A stretch of 64,000 nucleotides of DNA from Bradyrhizobium sp. CCBAU 51627. Lineage in GTDB: Bacteria > Pseudomonadota > Alphaproteobacteria > Rhizobiales > Xanthobacteraceae. The notes below the pieces were generated by a model. That model was not told the origin of the DNA. It made no database searches and worked only from the letters and a program-made list of their open reading frames with translations. This document shows positions 35,146 to 43,467 of the stretch, piece after piece. The DNA is taken from the NCBI RefSeq assembly GCF_028128765.1, contig NZ_LBJG01000089.1, forward strand, positions 62,001 through 126,000, written 5' to 3'. Position 1 is the stretch's first letter. Every line of letters begins with the position of its first letter. The translations under genes were made by a program, and so were the position numbers.

Positions 35146-35598
35146 ATGGGCATGAATGTTGCGAGTTCGTCCGGAGGCGGCGGCCGTCGCAGCCGGCGCA
35201 AGCCGGTCATGGCCGAGATCAACGTCACGCCGATGGTCGACGTGATGCTGGTGCTGCTCATCATCTTCATGGTGTCGGCGCCGTTGCTCACCGTCGGTGT
35301 TCCGCTCGACCTGCCGCAGACCCAGGCCAAGAGCCTCGACCAGAACGACCAGAAGCCGCTCCAGATGTCGGTCGACATCAAGGGCAAGGTGTTCATCAAC
35401 GACGCCGAGGTGGCGCTGACCGATCTGATCCCGAAACTGAAGGCGATCACGGATGCGCGCGGCGGCCTTGAGGAACGCATCTATCTGCGTGCCGACAAGA
35501 AGGCGGATTACGGCACGGTGGCCAAGGTGATGGGGCTGCTGTCTGGCGCCGGCTTCAAGAAGCTGGCGCTCGTCACCGAAGTAGATCAGGGGTCTTGA
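35146..35598 (+). CDS. tolR: Tol-Pal system inner-membrane protein TolR
   Basis: 150 residues. A Gly/Ser/Arg-rich cytoplasmic start is followed by a single membrane segment in which the proton-carrying Asp is preserved (INVTPMVDVMLVLLIIFMV, D32), then a periplasmic domain with ITDARGGLEERIYLRADKKA. It works as the rotor/plug of the TolQ motor. It starts 43 bases after tolQ; its stop overlaps the tolA TTG (TTGA, 35595-35598). Confidence 0.95.
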   Translation: MGMNVASSSGGGGRRSRRKPVMAEINVTPMVDVMLVLLIIFMVSAPLLTVGVPLDLPQTQAKSLDQNDQKPLQMSVDIKGKVFINDAEVALTDLIPKLKAITDARGGLEERIYLRADKKADYGTVAKVMGLLSGAGFKKLALVTEVDQGS

Positions 35599-36566
35599 AG
35601 CCGGTGAAGGTGAACGTCGACAAGACACTCGTTGCGTCGATTGCCCTCCACGTCCTCGTGCTGGGATGGGGCCTGCTGACCTTTAGCAGCAAGGCCTTCA
35701 TCGCGCCGGAAGAGTCGCTTCCGATCGACATCATCTCCAGCGACCAACTCGCACAGATCACCAACGGGCAGAAGACCGGCAAGAAGGAAGAGCCGAAGCC
35801 CAAGGTCGAGAAGATCGCCGAGGCCAAGCCCGAAGAAGATGCCGTCGGCAAGGTCACCGAGAAGAAAGAGCTGATCAAGACCAACTCGACCCCCGATACG
35901 CCGCCGCCGAAGCCCGTCGAAAAGCCGGTCGAGAAGAAGCCCGATCCGCCGAAGCCGGTCGCCGAGACCAAGCCGAAGGAAGAGCCGAAGCCGCAGGAAA
36001 AGAAGCCTGATCCGGCCAAGGAAGATCCGATCGCGGAGCTGCAGAAGAAGCTCGACACCAAGAAGCCGCCGCCGAAGCCCGTGGAGCAGAAGGTCGCCGC
36101 GGTGCAGCCGCAGCATCAGCCGAAGCCGAAGGAGCGCACCTTCGATCCCGCGCAGATTGCCCGCGATCTCGACAAACGGGCAGCGACCCGGCACGAACTC
36201 GCGGGATCGGCGTTGAATGCGTCGGCGTCGCTGGGGTCGACATCAGGGACAGCCGCCACCAATGTCGCGACCTGGCAAGGTGCGTTCCAGGGCGCGGTCA
36301 AGCGTTGCTTCACGCCCACCTATAACGGGCAGGACGCCAGTCAATACGAAGCCGACATCGACATTCCCATGAGGATTGACGGATCGCTCGCGTCCGAGCC
36401 CGTCATCGTCGCGGTGCGCGGACCGTCGCGATCGATCGCCCAGGCGGTGGCGGAGAGCGCCAAGCGCGCCATCGTGCAGTGCCAGGTCTACTCGTTCCTG
36501 CCGAAGCAGCAATACGACAGCTGGAAAGTCATTCCGATGACTTTCGGCCTGAAAGACATGTTGTGA
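35595..36566 (+). CDS. tolA: Tol-Pal system protein TolA (cell envelope integrity)
   Basis: 323 residues from a TTG overlapping the tolR stop; a GTG nine bases later is an alternative. One membrane anchor at about 11-31 (LVASIALHVLVLGWGLL), then a long Lys/Pro/Glu-rich periplasmic stalk at about 50-185 (repeats of PKPVEKP, KKPDPPKP), and a globular C-terminal domain that binds TolB/Pal (VATWQGAFQGAVKRCF to SWKVIPMTFGLKDML). TolA transmits TolQR energy to the outer membrane. The stalk here is proline-rich rather than the alanine-rich helix of enterics. Confidence 0.92.
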   Translation: MKPVKVNVDKTLVASIALHVLVLGWGLLTFSSKAFIAPEESLPIDIISSDQLAQITNGQKTGKKEEPKPKVEKIAEAKPEEDAVGKVTEKKELIKTNSTPDTPPPKPVEKPVEKKPDPPKPVAETKPKEEPKPQEKKPDPAKEDPIAELQKKLDTKKPPPKPVEQKVAAVQPQHQPKPKERTFDPAQIARDLDKRAATRHELAGSALNASASLGSTSGTAATNVATWQGAFQGAVKRCFTPTYNGQDASQYEADIDIPMRIDGSLASEPVIVAVRGPSRSIAQAVAESAKRAIVQCQVYSFLPKQQYDSWKVIPMTFGLKDML

Positions 36567-36589
36567 GATCCGAACAAAAGAATTTTGCG

Positions 36590-37957
36590 ATGAATGACGT
36601 CCGCTCGATGAACCGCCGCCGCTTCATGACCCTGACCGCTTCGACGCTCGCGTTGCTCGGGGGCGGACAGGCCTTCGCCCAGCAGCCGCAGGGGCGGCTC
36701 CGAATCGATCCCACGGAGTTTCGCCCGATCCCGATCGCGATCACCAATTTCGTGCCGGGCTCGCCGGCCGATGGCGATGTCAGCAACGGCGTCTCGCAAG
36801 TCATCACCAACAATCTGAAGCGCTCGGGCCTGTTTGCCCCGATCGATCAGGCCGCCTTTATCGAGCGCATCACCAATATCGACGTCGCGCCGCAATTCCA
36901 GAACTGGAAGACGCTGAACGCCCAGGCTCTCGTCACCGGCCGCATGACGCGGCAGCCGGACGGCCGCCTCAAGGCCGAATTCCGCCTGTGGGACGTGATC
37001 ACCGGCCAGCAGCTTGCCGGACAGCAATATTTCACCTCGCCGGAATATTGGCGCCGCATCGCCCACATCATCTCCGACCAGATCTACGAGCAGATGACCG
37101 GCGAGAAGGGCTATTTCGACAGCCGCGTGGTGTTCGTCGACGAGTCCGGGCCGAAGGAGCGCCGCGTCAAGCGGCTCGCGATGATGGACCAGGATGGCGC
37201 CAATGTGCGCTATCTCACCCGCGGCGCCGACCTCGTGCTCACGCCGCGCTTCTCGCCGAACTCGCAAGAGATCACCTACATGGAGTTCGGCCAGGGCGAT
37301 CCGAAGGTCTATCTCTTCAACATCGAGACCGGCCAGCGCGAGATCGTCGGCAACTTTCCCGGCATGACCTTCGCGCCGCGCTTCTCGCCGGACGGCCAGC
37401 GCGTCATCATGAGCTTGCAGCAGGGTGGCAATTCCAACCTGTTCGTGATGGATCTGCGCTCGCGCTCGACCACGCGCCTCACCGACACGCCGGCCATCGA
37501 TACGTCTCCGTCCTACTCGCCTGATGGCACCCGCATCTGCTTCGAATCCGATCGCGGCGGCAGGTCGCAGATCTATGTGATGGCGGCAGGCGGTGGGCAG
37601 GCGCAGCGTATCTCCTTCTCCAAGGACGACAACAACGCCACCTATTCGACGCCGGTATGGTCCCCGCGCGGCGACTACATCGCCTTCACCAGACAGGGCG
37701 GCGGGCAGTTCTCGATCGGCGTCATGAAACCGGACGGCAGCGGCGAACGTCTGCTCACCTCCGGCTTCCACAATGAAGGCCCGACCTTCTCGCCGAACGG
37801 GCGCGTGCTGATGTTCTTCCGCGATCCCGGCGGCAATTCCGGCCCGTCGCTGTTCTCGGTCGACATCTCCGGCCGCAACGAGCTGAAAGTGCCGACCCCG
37901 GGCTTCGCTTCCGACCCGGCGTGGTCGCCGCTTTTGTCCGCCACCGCGGGCCAATAG
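36590..37957 (+). CDS. tolB: Tol-Pal system periplasmic protein TolB
   Basis: 455 residues from the ATG at 36590. The signal region MNRRRFMTLTASTLALLGGG has an RRRFM start that resembles a Tat signal. The N-terminal D1 domain (IAITNFVPGSPADGDVSNGV onward) is followed by a beta-propeller with repeats of FSPDGQ/YSPDGT/WSPRGD type (RFSPNSQEITYME, RFSPDGQRVIMSL, SYSPDGTRICFES). TolB binds Pal and TolA in the periplasm. It starts 23 bases after tolA. The usual partner pal lies 3.7 kb away, behind two inserted genes. Confidence 0.95.
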   Translation: MNDVRSMNRRRFMTLTASTLALLGGGQAFAQQPQGRLRIDPTEFRPIPIAITNFVPGSPADGDVSNGVSQVITNNLKRSGLFAPIDQAAFIERITNIDVAPQFQNWKTLNAQALVTGRMTRQPDGRLKAEFRLWDVITGQQLAGQQYFTSPEYWRRIAHIISDQIYEQMTGEKGYFDSRVVFVDESGPKERRVKRLAMMDQDGANVRYLTRGADLVLTPRFSPNSQEITYMEFGQGDPKVYLFNIETGQREIVGNFPGMTFAPRFSPDGQRVIMSLQQGGNSNLFVMDLRSRSTTRLTDTPAIDTSPSYSPDGTRICFESDRGGRSQIYVMAAGGGQAQRISFSKDDNNATYSTPVWSPRGDYIAFTRQGGGQFSIGVMKPDGSGERLLTSGFHNEGPTFSPNGRVLMFFRDPGGNSGPSLFSVDISGRNELKVPTPGFASDPAWSPLLSATAGQ

Positions 37958-38198
37958 ATCGATCGCGCGCTGGCAACGCACGATACTTTCGAAAGAGGTG
38001 TCTTTTCTCGCTTTCTGCGTGCGCGGCAAGATTCCCTTCACCTTGAAGCTCGGCAAGGTTTGCCTAGTTGCTTGATATTTCAGCAGAAATAGATTCGCTA
38101 TTGCCGAAAAACAACTCGACTTTAACGATGTTCCCTCAGAAAGGCTTCATCTGGTCTGGGTAAAAGTACGCCAAACAGGACGCGCGTACAAAGAACAG

Positions 38199-40520
38199 AT
38201 GCAACTCGCCAGCCACAGCGGAGAGCCGGAACAGCGGCCGCCGAAAAATTCGGCGGCGGAAATCGATTCGCTGTTCGAAGCGCCCGGCCCGCTGCTGGCA
38301 GGTCTCATCTTTGTGTCGATCGGTGCGGGCCTGACCGCGCTGAGGACGGGCGAGCCGTTGATCTGGGCGTGCATGGCGCTTCTCGTCTTGGCCGGTACCG
38401 TGCGGGCGATCGACTTGCGCCGCTACCAGGCCGGCAAGACGGTCATGGCGGCCGAGCGCTGGCAGAAGCGCTATCAGATCGGGGCACGAATCCAGGCGGC
38501 AGCGATCGGCATCTGGTGCGCCACCACTCTTCTGGCCACGGACGATGCCGTCGCCCACATGATCGCCTTGTCGGTGACGACCGGGATCGCAGCGGGCGGC
38601 GCGGGCAGGGCGTATGGCCGGCCGGCCATCTTCCACCTTCAGGCCATGCTCATATTCGGTCCAGCCGTGCTTGCATTGGCGCTGCGTGGGACGCCCTATT
38701 ACATCGCAATGGCTCTGGTGAGCGCAGCCTTCCTGATGGCCATCATGCAGCTCTCGGTGAACCTGCACAGGATCTTCATGGGGGCGGTGGTGGCGCGTGA
38801 GCGCGAGGCCGCACTCGCAGGACAGTTCGATACGGCGCTGAACAACATGCCGCACGGGCTCTGCATGTTCCGTGTCGACGGACAGCTTGCGGTCATGAAC
38901 TACCGTTTCGCCGCCATGATGAACCTGCCTGAAGGTCTCGCGCAGGGCGGCACCAGCGCGCGCGACATCGTCGCGGCGTGCGTCAGCGCCAAATCCATCT
39001 CGGCTGCAAGCGGTGAGCTCATCATTTCGGAAATCGAGAGATCGCACGCCAAGGAGATCGTGACCGTCGATCCCAACCCGCAGCGAGACCGGTCGCTATC
39101 CTGGACCGTGCAGCCGATGGCCGACGGTGGCGCGGTGGTGTTGCTCGAGGACATCACGGAGCGGCGCAACGCCGAGGCCAAGATCACGCATCTGGCCCGT
39201 TACGACGATCTCACCGCGCTGCCCAACCGGGTCCACTTTCGCGACGAAATCGAGCATCTGCTGGCGGTCTCGCACAACGCCGAGCGCCTCTCCGCTCTGT
39301 TGTTCGTCGACCTCGATCAGTTCAAGCAGGTCAATGACACGCTTGGTCATCCCTGCGGCGACCAGCTCCTCTGCGCGGTCGCCAACCGCTTGCGCGAGAT
39401 GTTGCGGCCGGAGGATTTCGTTGCCCGCTTCGGCGGTGACGAGTTCGTCGTGTTCCAGCAGAACATCGACACGCCGGAGGATGCCGCGGCGCTGGCCCGC
39501 CGCATCGTCGAGAGGTTGAGCGAGCGCTATCGCATCGACAATCATCTGGTCGAGATCGGCGCCAGCGTCGGCATCGCGCTGACTACGCCGGACAGTGCCA
39601 GCGCCGACACGCTGCTCAAGAACGCCGACATGGCGCTCTATCGTGCCAAGGCCGACGGCCGCGGCACCTTCTGCTTCTTCCGCGACGAGATGGCCGCGAC
39701 CGTCGAGGCCCGCCGCATCCTCGAGCTCGACCTGCGCAAGGCGCTCGCCAACGAGGAGTTCGAGCTGTACTATCAGCCGCTGGTGAATCTGAAGTCGGGC
39801 AAGATCACCACGTGCGAGGCGCTGCTGCGCTGGAACCATCCGGTGCGCGGCACGGTCTCGCCGATCGACATCATCCCGGTTGCCGAGGACATGGGCCTGA
39901 TCGTCGATCTCGGCCGCTGGATCCTGCGTCGCGCCTGCATGGAATGCATGAAGTGGCCGGAGGGCGTCAGCGTCGCCGTCAACTTCTCGCCGCAGCAATT
40001 CCACCAGCGCGACGTGTTGAGCGAGATCCGCTACGCGCTCGAAGTGTCGGGCCTGCCGGCGCATCGCCTCGAGATCGAGATCACGGAATCCTCGCTGCTG
40101 CGCAACACCCAGCTGACCCACGATATCTTGTCGCAACTGCATGCGCTCGGTGTGCACATCTCGCTGGACGATTTCGGCACCGGCTATTCGAGCCTCAGCT
40201 ACCTGCACAATTTCCCGATGCAGAAGGTCAAGATCGACCGCTCGTTCCTCGAAGGCATCGACTCCGACCGCCCGTTGACGCTGCTGCGCGGCGTGGCGCG
40301 GCTGTCGGCCGACCTCGGCATGTCGGTCGTGGTCGAGGGCATCGAGACCAACGAGCAGCTCGAATTGATCAACGCCGACGGCACCGTGACCGAAGGGCAG
40401 GGCTACCTGTTCAGCCGGCCGGTTCCGGCGGTGCGAGTCAGGCAGTTGCTGAACGCTTCCTATGGCCGTCGCATGCCTGACGACCAGATCACGATCGTGT
40501 CGTCACGATCGATCGCCTGA
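38199..40520 (+). CDS. Membrane GGDEF-EAL c-di-GMP enzyme with PAS-like domain
   Basis: 773 residues. About five membrane segments occupy residues 30-195. A PAS-like domain spans about 207-325 (FDTALNNMPHGLCMFRVDGQ to VVLLEDITERRNAEAKI). The diguanylate cyclase domain has an intact GGDEF (412-416) and an inhibitory I-site RxxD (R403-D406) five residues ahead. The phosphodiesterase domain has an intact EAL (540-542) and downstream LDDFGTGYSSLSYL and KIDRSFL motifs. Both activities could exist; direction is not readable. It lies between tolB and pal on the same strand, 241 bases after tolB. Confidence 0.92.
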   Translation: MQLASHSGEPEQRPPKNSAAEIDSLFEAPGPLLAGLIFVSIGAGLTALRTGEPLIWACMALLVLAGTVRAIDLRRYQAGKTVMAAERWQKRYQIGARIQAAAIGIWCATTLLATDDAVAHMIALSVTTGIAAGGAGRAYGRPAIFHLQAMLIFGPAVLALALRGTPYYIAMALVSAAFLMAIMQLSVNLHRIFMGAVVAREREAALAGQFDTALNNMPHGLCMFRVDGQLAVMNYRFAAMMNLPEGLAQGGTSARDIVAACVSAKSISAASGELIISEIERSHAKEIVTVDPNPQRDRSLSWTVQPMADGGAVVLLEDITERRNAEAKITHLARYDDLTALPNRVHFRDEIEHLLAVSHNAERLSALLFVDLDQFKQVNDTLGHPCGDQLLCAVANRLREMLRPEDFVARFGGDEFVVFQQNIDTPEDAAALARRIVERLSERYRIDNHLVEIGASVGIALTTPDSASADTLLKNADMALYRAKADGRGTFCFFRDEMAATVEARRILELDLRKALANEEFELYYQPLVNLKSGKITTCEALLRWNHPVRGTVSPIDIIPVAEDMGLIVDLGRWILRRACMECMKWPEGVSVAVNFSPQQFHQRDVLSEIRYALEVSGLPAHRLEIEITESSLLRNTQLTHDILSQLHALGVHISLDDFGTGYSSLSYLHNFPMQKVKIDRSFLEGIDSDRPLTLLRGVARLSADLGMSVVVEGIETNEQLELINADGTVTEGQGYLFSRPVPAVRVRQLLNASYGRRMPDDQITIVSSRSIA

Positions 40521-40680
40521 CCCATCCCTGACAGCTCCCTCGTCAAAATCGGTTCTCGCGTGCCGTAGTCTTGCGGGCCGCAAAGATTAACCCTAACGTT
40601 TCTAAGGCTTTGCAATTTTGTTAAGGAACTATTAATCTCCGGCCACTCGTGGAAGTTGCTTGGAGTTTTGAGGTAGCAGA

Positions 40681-41442
40681 ATGAAGTCCGGAGCCGAACC
40701 GAACACGGCGCTTCTTCCACGAGGCGCCGCGTTGTTTGACCGCATCGATTATCGGCTCATCGAGACTCCCGAGGACAAGGACAATCTGTATCTGATGCGC
40801 TACCGGGCCTATCTGCAGGCCGGTTTGATCGAGCCGTCAGCTTCACTGCGCGTCACCGATCGCTTCGACGAAACGCCCAACACCTGGAATTTCGGGATCT
40901 ATGTTGATGGAGAGCTTTGCAGCTCCGTCCGCATCCACCTCCTGACGTCGGAATGGCGGATGTCCTATACGACCGAAGTGTTCGGCGACGTCCTGCACCC
41001 CCGCCTCGATCGCGGCGAGGTCTTTGTCGATCCGTGTCGGTTTGTTGCGGACCCCGACAAGCACCAGCGCTTTCCCGAATTGCCATATCTGACCGTGCGT
41101 CTGGCCTTTGTCGCATGCGATCATTTCAATGCCGACACCGGCCTCGCGATGATACGTACCGACCATCAGGCGTTTTACCGCCGCATCTTCCTGCACGAGA
41201 CCATTTCACCCGAGCCGCGGGGGTTTCCCGGGTGGCCGACGAAGAAGGCGGTCCTGATGGCCACCGACGTCCGGAGGCAGCGCGACCGGGTTCTGGCCCG
41301 CTTTCCGATCATGCGCTCCAGCGCGTTCGAGCGGCGCATGTTGTTTGATCGCAGTCCGCGCCAGGCCGCCCCGCGCCCGATTCTGGTGACCCCGTCGCGG
41401 ACTCTGGATGTGGCGGCTCCGGCTCTCGGTTCCGCCTATTAG
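40681..41442 (+). CDS. FeeM-like acyl-homoserine-lactone-synthase/GNAT-fold acyltransferase
   Basis: 253 residues. The N-terminal 180 residues resemble the N-acyl amino acid synthase FeeM/autoinducer-synthase fold: DYRLIETPEDKDNLYLMRYRAYL, TPNTWNFGIYVDGELCSSVRIH, and FVDPCRFVADPDKHQRFPELPYLTVRLAFVACDH (split here as one domain, about 115-150). These enzymes transfer acyl chains from acyl-ACP to amino acids. GTAGCAGA precedes the ATG. It lies 160 bases behind the GGDEF-EAL gene and 242 bases before pal. The product is unknown; a lipid or signal is possible. Confidence 0.72.
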   Translation: MKSGAEPNTALLPRGAALFDRIDYRLIETPEDKDNLYLMRYRAYLQAGLIEPSASLRVTDRFDETPNTWNFGIYVDGELCSSVRIHLLTSEWRMSYTTEVFGDVLHPRLDRGEVFVDPCRFVADPDKHQRFPELPYLTVRLAFVACDHFNADTGLAMIRTDHQAFYRRIFLHETISPEPRGFPGWPTKKAVLMATDVRRQRDRVLARFPIMRSSAFERRMLFDRSPRQAAPRPILVTPSRTLDVAAPALGSAY

Positions 41443-41597
41443 GCAATCATCCAGTTCTTCTCGGGCCGCCCAAATCGGCGAAAGCGGGCAATTTGCCTGT
41501 CGACACGGCTTGCCTTCACCCTTGCGCCACATTTACAACCCATTAACCATGATGGGTGCTTTTCGCTGGTTGGGGGCATTTGACCGGCTGAGGCAAG

Positions 41598-41619
41598 GTT
41601 CCGTCAAGGTTGACGGAAC
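41598..41619. promoter_or_regulatory. Perfect 22-base palindrome upstream of pal
   Basis: GTTCCGTCAA (41598-41607), two G bases, TTGACGGAAC (41610-41619): perfect 10-base arms, 66 bases before the pal start. There is no U-run, and the centre is too tight for a normal terminator loop unless inner bases stay open. It therefore looks more like an operator or an mRNA stem in the pal leader. Confidence 0.55.
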
Positions 41620-41684
41620 GTTCGCTTAACCAACCCCCTGTAGACCGGACGGCAGTGGACGAACGTGAGCGTGGAGGCTCCGGA

Positions 41685-42173
41685 ATGAAATATCCTATGC
41701 GTATCCTCCAGGGATTGAAGCTGGCTGCAGTGGTCGCAATCGCGCTGTCGATGGGCGCATGCGCGAAGCAGAACGGGGGCCTGGACGCCAATGCGAGCGC
41801 GGCAACGCCGGGCAGCCAGCAGGACTTCGTAGTGAACGTGGGCGACCGCGTGTTCTTCGAGAGCGACCAGACCGATCTGACCCCGCAGGCGATCGTGACC
41901 CTGGAGAAGCAGGCGCAATGGCTGCAGACCTATCCGCGCTACTCCTTCACCATCGAAGGTCACGCCGACGAGCGCGGCACCCGCGAGTACAACATCGCAC
42001 TCGGCGCCCGCAGAGCCCAGTCGGTGCGCTCGTTCCTCGCCTCCCGCGGCATCGACCCGAACCGCATGCGCACGATCTCCTACGGCAAAGAGCGGCCGGT
42101 GGCGGTCTGTAACGACATCTCCTGCTGGTCGCAGAACCGTCGTGCTGTGACCGTGCTGAACGCGAGCTCCTGA
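41685..42173 (+). CDS. pal: Peptidoglycan-associated lipoprotein Pal
   Basis: 162 residues from the ATG at 41685, with GGAGGCTCCGG upstream. Lipoprotein signal MKYPMRILQGLKLAAVVAIA with lipobox LSMGAC (C26). The OmpA-like domain contains VFFESDQTDLTPQAIVTLEK and IEGHADERGTREYNIALGAR, which includes the meso-DAP-binding Asp and Arg positions, then ISYGKERPVAVC. Pal sits on the outer membrane and binds peptidoglycan and TolB. It is followed by a strong terminator, so it can be expressed apart from cpoB. Confidence 0.96.
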   Translation: MKYPMRILQGLKLAAVVAIALSMGACAKQNGGLDANASAATPGSQQDFVVNVGDRVFFESDQTDLTPQAIVTLEKQAQWLQTYPRYSFTIEGHADERGTREYNIALGARRAQSVRSFLASRGIDPNRMRTISYGKERPVAVCNDISCWSQNRRAVTVLNASS

Positions 42174-42210
42174 CGCTTCAGGCACCGTTCATCTTTGGAA
42201 ACCGAATATG

Positions 42211-42240
42211 CCGGCGCCCTCACGGGCGCCGGTTTCGTTT
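42211..42240 (+). terminator. Rho-independent terminator behind pal
   Basis: CCGGCGCCC (42211-42219), loop TCAC, GGGCGCCGG (42224-42232), then TTTCGTTT. Perfect 9-base GC-rich stem with a T-rich tail, 37 bases after the pal stop, separating pal from cpoB. Confidence 0.85.
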
Positions 42241-42358
42241 CAGCGATCTGTGACTTAAAACCCCTTGGTGGCAGTCACAGTTTTGGCGTACTCCCCTTCA
42301 ATGTGTGGCGCGTCGTATGTTCCGTCGCAGGCCATTTCGCTTTCGTCGTCAGGGCAAG

Positions 42359-43384
42359 ATGTCATCCAGATTTAAGGTCTTTACCGGCACCGTGGCCATC
42401 GCCGCGCTGCTCCCCTTGTGCACGCCCGTCTTCGCTCAGTCCGATGATGGCGATCCCGAGATGCGGATCGAGCGGCTGGAAAACCAGCTGCGCCAGCTCA
42501 CCGGCCAGAACGAAGAGCTGCAATATCGCAACCGCCAGCTCGAGGATCGCATCCGGCAGCTCGAGGGCGGAGCGCAAGGTGCGCCCGGACAGGCGCCCAA
42601 TGTCGCCGCGATGCCGCCGGCCCAGATCGCACCGAATCAGGTCGCCCCTGGCTATCGCCAGCAGCCCCCGCAGCAGCAGGCCATGCAGCCGAATTACGAG
42701 CAGCCGCAGATCGCCTCTCCCGCACCGATCGTCCAGGAGCAGCCGGGCCCCGGTGCTCCCGGTAGCCGCCGCCGCGGCGATGCCTTCGACCCGAGCCAGA
42801 ATCCGAGCGCGCCCGGCGCGCCGCGCGCGCTCGGCGGTGGCCAGCAGCCGCTGGATCTGAGCGCCAATGGCGGCCGCTATCCGCAGGCCGCCGCGCCGCC
42901 CCAGCAGGCCTATCCGCCCGCCCAGCAGGGCCTTCCGCCGGCTCAGCAGAGCTATCCTGCGCAAGGTGGTGCTCCGGCGCTCGCGACGCTGCCGCCCTCG
43001 GCGACGCCGCGCGACGAGTTCGATCTCGGCATCGGCTACATGCAGCGCAAGGATTACGCGCTGGCCGAGCAGACCATGAAGAACTTTGCAGCGAAATATC
43101 CTGGAGATCCGCTGCTCGGCGATGCGCAATACTGGCTCGGCGAAAGCTATTTCCAGCGCCAGCAATATCGCGACGCCGCCGAAGCCTTCCTCGCCGTCAC
43201 CACCAAATACGACAAATCGGCCAAGGCGCCGGATGCGCTGCTGCGGCTCGGCCAGTCGCTTGCCGCGCTGAAGGAGAAGGAGGCCGCCTGTGCCGCCTTC
43301 GGCGAGGTCGGCCGCAAATACCCGCGCGCCTCCGCCGGCGTCAAAGCCGCCGTCGATCGCGAGCAGAAGCGGGTGAAGTGCTGA
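42359..43384 (+). CDS. cpoB: Tol-Pal system protein CpoB/YbgF
   Basis: 341 residues from the ATG at 42359 with AGGGCAAG upstream; the frame extends 18 codons earlier into an Arg-rich run without homology. Signal peptide MSSRFKVFTGTVAIAALLPL ending near AQS. A trimeric coiled coil follows (MRIERLENQLRQLTGQNEEL), then a long Pro/Gln-rich low-complexity linker (about 80-220, PAQQGLPPAQQSYPAQGG), then C-terminal TPR repeats (EFDLGIGYMQRKDYALAEQ onward). CpoB coordinates outer-membrane constriction with peptidoglycan synthesis. The 140-residue linker is long for the family. Confidence 0.92.
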   Translation: MSSRFKVFTGTVAIAALLPLCTPVFAQSDDGDPEMRIERLENQLRQLTGQNEELQYRNRQLEDRIRQLEGGAQGAPGQAPNVAAMPPAQIAPNQVAPGYRQQPPQQQAMQPNYEQPQIASPAPIVQEQPGPGAPGSRRRGDAFDPSQNPSAPGAPRALGGGQQPLDLSANGGRYPQAAAPPQQAYPPAQQGLPPAQQSYPAQGGAPALATLPPSATPRDEFDLGIGYMQRKDYALAEQTMKNFAAKYPGDPLLGDAQYWLGESYFQRQQYRDAAEAFLAVTTKYDKSAKAPDALLRLGQSLAALKEKEAACAAFGEVGRKYPRASAGVKAAVDREQKRVKC

Positions 43385-43467
43385 TCTGCGGGCGGCGCTC
43401 GCTGACAAGACGCATGGTGCTGCGCTAAACTTGCCGCGCCATTCGCTGGCGATTGCTGGGCCGCGTC

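Noticed and set aside
36488..38056. Minus-strand open frame of 522 codons opposite tolB
   Set aside because: Composition-driven shadow of tolB; no domain, signal or start site.
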